The notes under the pieces: generated by a model
What the model saw: the letters and a program-made list of their open reading frames with translations, nothing else
Told to the model about the DNA's origin: nothing
Database searches by the model: none
Made by a program: the position numbers and the translations under genes
NCBI RefSeq assembly: GCF_039523615.1
Contig: NZ_BAAAFQ010000007.1
Span: forward strand, 372,001 to 436,000
Reading direction: 5' to 3'
From: Psychrosphaera haliotis
Lineage (GTDB): Bacteria; Pseudomonadota; Gammaproteobacteria; Enterobacterales; Alteromonadaceae
DNA: 64,000 nucleotides
In this document: piece by piece, positions 45,986-52,975 of the stretch
Layout: the number at the start of each line of letters is the position of its first letter
Position numbering within the stretch: the stretch's first letter is position 1

Positions 45986-47038
45986 ATGTCGTTGCTATCA
46001 ATTAAAAACCTGTCTGTAAATTATGGTGAGTATGCCGTAATTAAAGGGTTGGATCTGTCAATTGCGAGTGGTGAAATTGTAGCGCTGTTTGGACCTTCAG
46101 GAAGCGGTAAGAGTACAATTTTAAAAGCGGTAACAGGACTTTTAAAACAAACCACTGGCGATGTTGTCTTGTCAGGTAAGGTTTTAAACTCAAGTACGGT
46201 TAACTTGCCTACAGAGCAACGTAATATAGGACTTATATTTCAAGACTATGCGCTGTTTCCTCATTTGACGGTATTTGAGAATATTACTTTTGGGATCCAG
46301 AGTGTCGAGAAAAAAGCTCGTCATAAAAAAGGGGATGAGCTGTTAGCGTTGATAAAAATGGCTGAGTATAAAAACAGCTATCCTCATCAGCTTTCAGGTG
46401 GTCAGCAGCAACGTGTCGCTATCGCGAGAGCATTAGCAACGCAGCCGGACTTATTGTTATTTGATGAAGCTTTCTCTAATTTAGATCCTCAGTTTCGCTT
46501 TGAGCTAATTGAAGAAATTAGAGATATTTTAAAGTCGACTAAAACAGCAGCGCTTTTTGTTACTCATAATCAGAATGAAGCTTTTATTTTTTGTGACAAA
46601 ATCGCCGTTTTACACCAAGGTGAAATAGCCCAAATAGACACGCCTTCTGACTTATTTGATTACCCAGTAAATGAATTTGTCACAGAGTTTATAGGTGCAG
46701 GAGTATGGTTGCCAGCGGTCATCAAAAGCGAGTCCGAGTTACAAAGTGAGTGGGGGCCTTTACCATATAAAGGAAAGACAGACTTGAGTGGTCGAGTAGG
46801 TGAAACTATAAAAGTCTATCTTAGACCTCATCAAATAGGATTGAACGCTCTTAATGAGAGTGACACTAGTAATGCAGGCCCATCTTTTTCCATTGCCAGT
46901 GAGCGGTTTGTAGGGGAATTTTATGAGAGCACACTGACTTGGCATGATCAGTCTATCAAAGTAAGAACGCACGATTCATTTTATAATCAAAAAGTAAGAG
47001 TAAGAATCAAACAGCCCATCAAACAGGTTTACTTTTAG
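45986..47038 (+). CDS. fbpC: Ferric iron ABC transporter, ATP-binding protein
   Basis: The 350-residue ATPase has Walker A GPSGSGKST (near 38), the Q loop in GLIFQDYALFPHLTV, the ABC signature LSGGQQQRVAIARAL, Walker B LLLFDEAFSNLD and the switch His in FVTHNQNEA. A C-terminal TOBE-like regulatory domain follows (VYLRPHQIGLNAL). It energises uptake through FbpB. AGGA seven bases before the ATG supports the start. A terminator closes the operon at 47066. Confidence 0.93.
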   Translation: MSLLSIKNLSVNYGEYAVIKGLDLSIASGEIVALFGPSGSGKSTILKAVTGLLKQTTGDVVLSGKVLNSSTVNLPTEQRNIGLIFQDYALFPHLTVFENITFGIQSVEKKARHKKGDELLALIKMAEYKNSYPHQLSGGQQQRVAIARALATQPDLLLFDEAFSNLDPQFRFELIEEIRDILKSTKTAALFVTHNQNEAFIFCDKIAVLHQGEIAQIDTPSDLFDYPVNEFVTEFIGAGVWLPAVIKSESELQSEWGPLPYKGKTDLSGRVGETIKVYLRPHQIGLNALNESDTSNAGPSFSIASERFVGEFYESTLTWHDQSIKVRTHDSFYNQKVRVRIKQPIKQVYF

Positions 47039-47065
47039 AGTGATTGCACCAAATACATAAAACTT

Positions 47066-47090
47066 AGCACCAATTTGGTGCTTTTTTTTT
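47066..47090 (+). terminator. Terminator of the iron transport operon
   Basis: AGCACC, a five-base AATTT loop and GGTGCT form the stem (47066-47071 with 47077-47082), followed by eight further T residues. It isolates the fbp operon from glnK. Confidence 0.93.
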
Positions 47091-47190
47091 GCCCCAAAAT
47101 CGAGCAGTGTAATATTTCCTTTAAAATCAGGTGTTTAATTTTTGGCATTGTTCTTCCAATAGTTTTTGCAAACTTAAGGAGAATAATAAT

Positions 47191-47529
47191 ATGAAAATGG
47201 TCACCGCGATTGTAAAACCATTCAAGTTAGATGATGTAAGGGAGGCTATCAGTGATATAGGCATTGAAGGCTTAACCGTATCGGAAGTAAAAGGGTTTGG
47301 ACGACAAAAAGGCCATACCGAATTGTATAGGGGCGCAGAATACCAAGTGGATTTTTTGCCAAAAATGAAACTAGAAATCGCTGTGCTAGATGATCAGGTA
47401 GATAGATTAATTGAAGTGATCTTAGAAACTGCAGGTACAGGTCGTATAGGTGACGGCAAGATATTCGTGACAAGCCTAGAGCAGGTTATTCGAATTCGTA
47501 CCGGTGAAACTGACGTTAACGCAATTTAG
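47191..47529 (+). CDS. glnK: Nitrogen regulatory protein P-II (GlnK type)
   Basis: This 112-residue P-II protein senses 2-oxoglutarate, ATP/ADP and glutamine status. The sequence is canonical: MKMVTAIVKPFKLDDVREAI at the start, the T loop GRQKGHTELYRGAEYQVDF with the uridylylation site Y51, and the ATP-binding GRIGDGKIFV. GlnK is preferred over GlnB because amtB follows 8 bp later. AAGGAG nine bases before the ATG fixes the start at 47191; the upstream frame extends but has no family match. No convincing sigma-54 promoter was found upstream. Confidence 0.95.
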   Translation: MKMVTAIVKPFKLDDVREAISDIGIEGLTVSEVKGFGRQKGHTELYRGAEYQVDFLPKMKLEIAVLDDQVDRLIEVILETAGTGRIGDGKIFVTSLEQVIRIRTGETDVNAI

Positions 47530-47537
47530 GAGGCGAC

Positions 47538-48800
47538 ATGGAAGTACAAATTTCTCATTTACAATATGCCATAGATACGTTCTATTTTTTAGTTTGTGGC
47601 GCACTGGTCATGTGGATGGCTGCTGGCTTTTCAATGTTAGAAGCGGGCTTAGTTCGATCTAAAAACACAACAGAAATACTCACCAAAAACATCGCGCTAT
47701 ATTCTATTTCGTGCATCATGTATTTACTTTGCGGCTACGCCATTATGTATGATGGCGGGCTGGGTTTAATTGCAATTGAAAGCGTTCAAGAGTCTGAGGT
47801 ATTGGCGTCATTTGCTGAAAAAGAAAACCCATTATTAGGTGATGCAGTATATTCCTCCGCATCGGACTTTTTCTTTCAAGTGGTCTTTGTTGCAACGGCT
47901 ATGTCGATTGTTTCAGGTGCCGTTGCTGAACGAATGAAACTATGGGCATTTTTAGCTTTTGCTGTAGTCATGACCGGCGTGATTTATCCTATTGAAGGCG
48001 CATGGACTTGGAATGGTGCGTCAGTCTTTGGCATGTTCAAGCTAGAAGACTTGGGTTTTTCTGACTTTGCAGGTTCAGGCATTGTGCATATGGCTGGCGC
48101 TTCTGCTGCCCTGTCAGGCGTACTCTTTTTAGGCGCAAGAACTGGTAAATATACACCTACAGGGAAAGCTGTGGCTATTCCAGGTGCCAATATGCCACTT
48201 GCTGCGTTAGGTACATTTATTTTATGGATGGGTTGGTTTGGCTTTAATGGTGGTTCGGTGCTTAAACTGTCAGATATTGGCAGTGCCAACAGCGTTGCAA
48301 TGGTATTTTTAAATACGAATGCTGCTGCGGCTAGCGGAGTAATAGGAGCGCTATTAACCAGTATGGTTTTGTTTAAAAAAGCGGATTTAACAATGGCCTT
48401 AAATGGCGCACTAGCCGGACTCGTAGTGATTACTGCGGAGCCTTCAACGCCAACAGCATTAACGGCAAGCCTATTTGGTCTAATTGCAGGGATTGTCGTC
48501 GTATTTTCAATTCTTGGTTTAGATAAACTGAGAATTGATGATCCTGTAGGTGCTATTTCTGTGCATGGTGTTGTCGGTTTGTTGGGCTTACTCATTGTTC
48601 CTATTACAAATCCGGATGTACTGCTAGTGGGTCAAGTTGCTGGTGCGTTAACAATATTTGTTTGGGTATTTGTGAGCAGCTCAGCTGTTTGGTGGATACT
48701 AGATAAAGTCGTTGGCTTAAGGGTTACTAAACAGCAGGAATATGAAGGGGTCGACCGCTCTGAATGCGGTGTTGATGCTTATCCAGAGTTCATTAAATAA
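47538..48800 (+). CDS. amtB: Ammonium transporter AmtB
   Basis: This 420-residue protein has eleven membrane helices and conducts ammonium. It carries the twin-histidine pore residues, in SGIVHMAGASAAL and in ISVHGVVGLLG, and the WMGWFGFNGGS segment. It begins MEVQISHLQYAIDTFYFLVCGALVMW without the cleavable leader of E. coli AmtB, so the N-terminus is predicted as an uncleaved first helix. AGGAGG before the ATG is a very strong ribosome site. GlnK blocks the channel when nitrogen is plentiful. A palindrome spans the stop codon. Confidence 0.95.
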   Translation: MEVQISHLQYAIDTFYFLVCGALVMWMAAGFSMLEAGLVRSKNTTEILTKNIALYSISCIMYLLCGYAIMYDGGLGLIAIESVQESEVLASFAEKENPLLGDAVYSSASDFFFQVVFVATAMSIVSGAVAERMKLWAFLAFAVVMTGVIYPIEGAWTWNGASVFGMFKLEDLGFSDFAGSGIVHMAGASAALSGVLFLGARTGKYTPTGKAVAIPGANMPLAALGTFILWMGWFGFNGGSVLKLSDIGSANSVAMVFLNTNAAAASGVIGALLTSMVLFKKADLTMALNGALAGLVVITAEPSTPTALTASLFGLIAGIVVVFSILGLDKLRIDDPVGAISVHGVVGLLGLLIVPITNPDVLLVGQVAGALTIFVWVFVSSSAVWWILDKVVGLRVTKQQEYEGVDRSECGVDAYPEFIK

Positions 48801-48808
48801 TGAACTCT
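48785..48808. terminator. Perfect palindrome across the amtB stop codon
   Basis: AGAGTTCATTA (48785-48795) and TAATGAACTCT (48798-48808) form an 11-bp stem with the amtB TAA inside the right arm. No U run follows on plus. It lies between the convergent amtB and REC-GGDEF genes, where a shared terminator or an mRNA 3'-end protector would be expected. Confidence 0.45.
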
Positions 48809-48823
48809 AAATAAACATTGAAT

Positions 48824-49777
48824 TTACTCTTGAGCTTTAGAGCTATTAACAAATTCACGTAATTCCGGGGTATCAGCAATGGCTATCCCGGTTTGCTGCG
48901 TTTTTGCTTTATACATGGCTTCATCAGCCGATTTGAGTAACTCATTAGCTGATTTACCATGGATATCAAAAATAGCTCCGCCAATGCTGGCTTCTACAAT
49001 GATATTCTTTACTGCCTGTTGAGAAGTTTCTACTGCATAAGCGCCACTAATAACATCAAACTTTATTTTGGCTAGCTGTCTTAGATGGGTTAACTCTGAG
49101 ATGTTGGGAGCGAGTAATACAAACTCATCGCCGCCATAACGAGCGACATAATCAGATCCACGGTTAAAGACATTTAAACGAGAACCAACAGACTTCAATA
49201 TTTGGTCACCAACAAGATGACCGTACTCGTCATTTATTTGCTTAAAGTTGTCTAAGTCTATAAATAACAGAGCAAAAGACTTTTCATATCGAGCTCCCTC
49301 ATTGACCATCTCTTCGAGCTTAACATTGAACGACTCACGATTATTAAGCAGCGTTAATGCATCTCTAAATACGTTTTCCTCAAGGCTTTTCATTAGTGCA
49401 AAGCGTTCTTTTGAAAATCGAATTGAGCGTAACAATAGTGATTTGTGTAAATCTGATTTTGGAATGTAGTCTTGCGCGCCTAACTGTATTGCTCGCTCTC
49501 CGGTTACCTCGTCGTCATAACCGGTAAGGACTATAATAGGAAAGTCCTTAGCAAACTTTTTTACCTTAACAAGCGTTTCTAAGCCTACGCTATCAGGCAA
49601 ATTAAGATCTATTATTAAAAGGTCTGGCAACATACTTTTCATACCAGCTTCCAAGTCGGCAACTGTCTCATAATTAGACATTTTAAAATGAGATTTAAAA
49701 TTACCGATTAACATTGATTTAACCAAGTAAACGTCATCTTTACTGTCTTCTAACAAGTATATTAGTTGGTCATTCAT
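48824..49777 (-). CDS. Response regulator with GGDEF diguanylate cyclase domain
   Basis: The 317-residue protein has a receiver (acidic residues in LLEDSKDD, phosphoacceptor D57 in IIDLNLPDS, IVLTG, and a K at IPKSDL) and a C-terminal GGDEF domain. The active site reads RYGGDEF near residue 215. The inhibitory site RGSD sits exactly five residues before it, as in PleD, so the cyclase should be active and product-inhibited. DLDNFKQINDEYGHLVGD is the usual metal and GTP segment. It lies 3 bp downstream of a 41-codon ORF and about 220 bp downstream of the ethylene-receptor-like kinase, its likely input. Confidence 0.93.
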   Translation of the reverse strand: MNDQLIYLLEDSKDDVYLVKSMLIGNFKSHFKMSNYETVADLEAGMKSMLPDLLIIDLNLPDSVGLETLVKVKKFAKDFPIIVLTGYDDEVTGERAIQLGAQDYIPKSDLHKSLLLRSIRFSKERFALMKSLEENVFRDALTLLNNRESFNVKLEEMVNEGARYEKSFALLFIDLDNFKQINDEYGHLVGDQILKSVGSRLNVFNRGSDYVARYGGDEFVLLAPNISELTHLRQLAKIKFDVISGAYAVETSQQAVKNIIVEASIGGAIFDIHGKSANELLKSADEAMYKAKTQQTGIAIADTPELREFVNSSKAQE

Positions 49778-49780
49778 TTT

Positions 49781-49906
49781 TTAACGTACCTTCGATAATT
49801 TACAATATTTAAACGGGCTGCCTTTTTCCAACATAAATAAGTCCATATATGGCTTATTAATTATTTTTGCTAAAACCTTGGGTGTGGCCGCTATTTCATA
49901 CTTCAT
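49781..49906 (-). CDS. Small ORF of 41 residues between sensor kinase and diguanylate cyclase
   Basis: On minus the frame from the ATG at 49906 to the TAA at 49781-49783 encodes MKYEIAATPKVLAKIINKPY, then a 21-residue remainder (MDLFMLEKGSPF, then KYCKLSKVR). AAAAGGA lies seven bases before the ATG, one of the better ribosome sites here. The stop is 3 bp before the REC-GGDEF start, and the GAAGG serving that gene falls inside this ORF's end. That placement suggests translational coupling. The peptide is basic with one Cys, no signal and no obvious membrane helix. I recognise no family. It could be a small regulator of the pair or a leader peptide. Confidence 0.55.
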   Translation of the reverse strand: MKYEIAATPKVLAKIINKPYMDLFMLEKGSPFKYCKLSKVR

Positions 49907-49995
49907 TTCTGTATCCTTTTGAAACGTAATTGCTATATGTAATATTGCCGGGAGTCTACTTTACTGCCCGTTGTTGTTAATTTATTGTAATTCCG

Positions 49996-52680
49996 TTAAT
50001 TTGGCAGTGTGATGGTAAATGTTGTACCTACACCTACTTCACTAGAGCATTCAATGCTAGTGTTGTGAACTTTACAAATCTGTTTACAAATTGCTAATCC
50101 AATACCGCTGCCTTGATATTTGTCTTTACTATGTAACCGCTTAAATGGCTCAAATATTTGCTTGCAATACTTACTTTCCATGCCTATTCCATTGTCCTTA
50201 ATTATTATCTTAGTCGAATATTCGGTATTTTCCGCAATTACACTAATAAGCGGCAATTTCTCTGACCTAAATTTGATGGCATTGCTAAGTAAGTTCTGAA
50301 TCAATTGAACCATCAGTGACTTATCTACGTTCAGCAATGTCTCACCATTCGTTATGGTAATTTCTGCACCGCTCTCTTCTATAACAAATTGCAGTTGATC
50401 TTGTGCTATTGCAACAATTTCACCTAATTCGATTTTTGATTTTTGCACAGAGAAGCTACTAATCTGTGACAAACCTAAAATATCGGAAATCATTATCCTC
50501 ATTCTATTTGCTGCATCTTGTATACGATCAAACTGATATTTGCTGTCATCATCTAGGCTGTATTGATTTTTCAAGGTATCGGAAAGTAACCCGCTGAAGG
50601 TGACTATTTTTCTTAGTGGCTCTTGGAGATCATGAGATGCAACCATGGCAAAGCGTTCTAGATAAGCATTAGACTCCTGAAGTGATTCTAAAAGTTGAAC
50701 CTGCTCTGAGATATCAATAAAAGTAGTCAGTAAGATTAGAGGGTTGTTATTAACATCACGCTTAATAACAGAGGTATAGGTGCGACACCATCTCCACTCT
50801 CCGCTTTTATGCTTATATCGGTATTCAATCGAATGTGAGTTGTTTAAGGGGGATTGGATTACCACTTCGAGATGAGTAGAAATTTTACTTAAATCTTCCG
50901 GGTGGTATAAATCCAGCCTATTTTGGTGACTGTTTATTTCTTCCAGGGTGTACCCTAATATATCCGTATAGCGTTGATTTATTTTAATGACTTTTTGTAT
51001 CGTTAAATCGAATAAACTAGCGGCACATATACTTGAGTCTAGTATGTTCTCTAAGAAAACCTTGTTTTCACTAAGTTGAAGTTCAATATCTTTTTGGGAA
51101 GTAATATCAATAGAAGAGCCTACAATTTTTACAACATTCCCATTTTCTAAAATGGGATAAAGAGAAGTATAGTACCAATAGGGTTTGCCATTCATCGGTA
51201 TCATTTCTGTGTATTCACTAATGGATTTAACATCTACACAGGCCTGCAAATGATCCGTGAGTTTAGTAACAACCGTTTCACTTAATACATTTTTGTCGAT
51301 TTCTGAAAGACATTTTCCCGCTATATTTTCAGGTTGAGGACCAAGCTTTTCACTCGCTGCACGGTTAAATAGTAAGAAGCGGAACTGTTGGTTTTTCTCT
51401 ACAGCGACAACCCATATGGAGTTATTTGCGCCTTCGTATATTGCATTTAGTAACTCAGTTTTTTCTGCAACTTGACGCTTTAAAACTTTGCTATCTTGTA
51501 TATACCGTAAAGAGCCAGAAACCGTTGCAGCCTCGTTCAATTCGTTAAATGTGGTTTTACCTATTAAATTAAACCAGCCGAACTCACCTTTTGAATTAAT
51601 ACCTAAATATTCTATGGAGAAGCGTTTACTGGTTTTAAATCCGCTCTTGAACTTTTCAATAGTGGATTCAACATAGTCTTCATGTATATGCTCTGTCCAA
51701 ACTTTAATAGAAGGTAACTTATCCTTGGCGCCTATTAACTCATTAAACCTATGAGACCAGTTAATGGAGTTGGACTCAATATTGTATTCCCAAATTCCAT
51801 CTTCTGCTGCGTCAATTGCTCGTTGTAATTTTTTGTTTGATTCAAAAAGTTGGTGTTTGATATCTTCGATTTCGGTTAGGTTTTGTACCGTAAAAATATA
51901 GTAATCGCATTCATTAAAAACTTTTTTTGCTATTCGAACTTCTGCAGGAAATGCTTCGTCATTAAGTCTTTTCAGCTGGACGATAACTTTTTTATCTAAT
52001 GTTATAGGTGTGTCTTTTTGTACATTTTTTACTAGCGACGCTAAGGCTTTTACTCCCTCATGGTCGGTACTTTCAATTAAGCTGAACAACGATAAACCTA
52101 TTTCGTCACCCTTATTAATTGCAGTGTCTTGATAAAACGACTCATTACATAAAGTAACTTTAAGGCTTGTATCGAGTAAACATGCTCCTATTGGCATAGT
52201 ATCTAGCATAAATTGAACTAGTTTTTGTTGTTCAATTTGCATTGATAGTTGATTACGTTCTTGAGAAACCGAATTGAGCTCTTGCCTAATTCCCTCGACT
52301 TGTTTGGGGGTGGAAATCGTAATTAGGGTTGGGAGAATTCGATATAGATATATAGCCGTTGAAATGGACACTATGGCTGTCATTGATTTAAGCAATCCAT
52401 GCCAGCCATACATACCTTGCCAAATAGTGACAATGCCGAATAGATGAGTGATACCACAAAATAAAATGAACAAGGAGAATAGCCAAACAACTTTCTGATA
52501 ACCAATATCGGGACGTTTATTGGCGAATACCATTAGAGCAATAGGAATTGAAAAGTACGCCGCTGCAATAAGGAGGTCTGCAATGACATTTGTCCAGAGT
52601 ATGTGAGGCTGCCACATGTAACAGTGGCCATGAGGCATATAGTCGCTGTAAAAAAAGCTATCCATATTTGTAACTTGCAT
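49996..52680 (-). CDS. PAS sensor histidine kinase with ethylene-receptor-like transmembrane domain
   Basis: The 894-residue kinase begins with a three-helix membrane domain (about 30-125) matching the ethylene-binding domain of plant ETR1 and Synechocystis Etr1. ADLLIAAAYFSIP corresponds to SDFFIAIAYFSIP, and FILFCGITH to FIVLCGATH. D35, Y42, P46, C75 and H79 equal ETR1 D25, Y32, P36, C65 and H69, all shifted by ten; the E38 position is Ala here. After a coiled coil come three or four PAS domains (about 155-665) and a kinase core of the ASHDLQEPLRK type (His near 683) with an ATPase domain ending GSGIGLAICK. There is no receiver. GGAG precedes the ATG. The likely output is the REC-GGDEF gene downstream. 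Confidence 0.9.
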   Translation of the reverse strand: MQVTNMDSFFYSDYMPHGHCYMWQPHILWTNVIADLLIAAAYFSIPIALMVFANKRPDIGYQKVVWLFSLFILFCGITHLFGIVTIWQGMYGWHGLLKSMTAIVSISTAIYLYRILPTLITISTPKQVEGIRQELNSVSQERNQLSMQIEQQKLVQFMLDTMPIGACLLDTSLKVTLCNESFYQDTAINKGDEIGLSLFSLIESTDHEGVKALASLVKNVQKDTPITLDKKVIVQLKRLNDEAFPAEVRIAKKVFNECDYYIFTVQNLTEIEDIKHQLFESNKKLQRAIDAAEDGIWEYNIESNSINWSHRFNELIGAKDKLPSIKVWTEHIHEDYVESTIEKFKSGFKTSKRFSIEYLGINSKGEFGWFNLIGKTTFNELNEAATVSGSLRYIQDSKVLKRQVAEKTELLNAIYEGANNSIWVVAVEKNQQFRFLLFNRAASEKLGPQPENIAGKCLSEIDKNVLSETVVTKLTDHLQACVDVKSISEYTEMIPMNGKPYWYYTSLYPILENGNVVKIVGSSIDITSQKDIELQLSENKVFLENILDSSICAASLFDLTIQKVIKINQRYTDILGYTLEEINSHQNRLDLYHPEDLSKISTHLEVVIQSPLNNSHSIEYRYKHKSGEWRWCRTYTSVIKRDVNNNPLILLTTFIDISEQVQLLESLQESNAYLERFAMVASHDLQEPLRKIVTFSGLLSDTLKNQYSLDDDSKYQFDRIQDAANRMRIMISDILGLSQISSFSVQKSKIELGEIVAIAQDQLQFVIEESGAEITITNGETLLNVDKSLMVQLIQNLLSNAIKFRSEKLPLISVIAENTEYSTKIIIKDNGIGMESKYCKQIFEPFKRLHSKDKYQGSGIGLAICKQICKVHNTSIECSSEVGVGTTFTITLPN

Positions 52681-52975
52681 TACAACTCCAAATAAAAAAC
52701 CAACATCAATTTAAGACGAGGAACTAATACTAGTTTTTAGCGCAAAAATGAATAGAAGTCCAAAAAAGTTAAAAATCAAATAAATTCATGTATTTATCAT
52801 GGGTACAAGTGTTTTTGTTAATGACTGCTAGTATCTGTTTTTTTTGAGTTTTTTAGGAAAATTACGTGTTTTATTAGTTTTTTTTACTTAAGGCTTAGAA
52901 AATATAACCCTATAAAAGTATTGGTAAATCTCTGTTTATAAGCTAAATTTTAAGCACAGTTGTGAATCGAAGGCG
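52681..52975. other. AT-rich divergent promoter region
   Basis: These 295 bp lie between two divergent sensor kinase genes and must hold both promoters. The stretch is very AT-rich, with T runs around 52837-52880. I see no inverted repeat or known operator. Confidence 0.5.

Noticed and set aside
47100..47190. Possible sigma-54 promoter upstream of glnK (TTGGCATTG stretch)
   Set aside because: A GG is present but the GC expected ten bases further is not, so the -24/-12 pattern is not met.
47984..48595. A 203-codon open frame on minus, opposite amtB
   Set aside because: It is an exact antisense shadow of a well-conserved gene, has a proline/serine/isoleucine-rich unnatural composition and no ribosome site.
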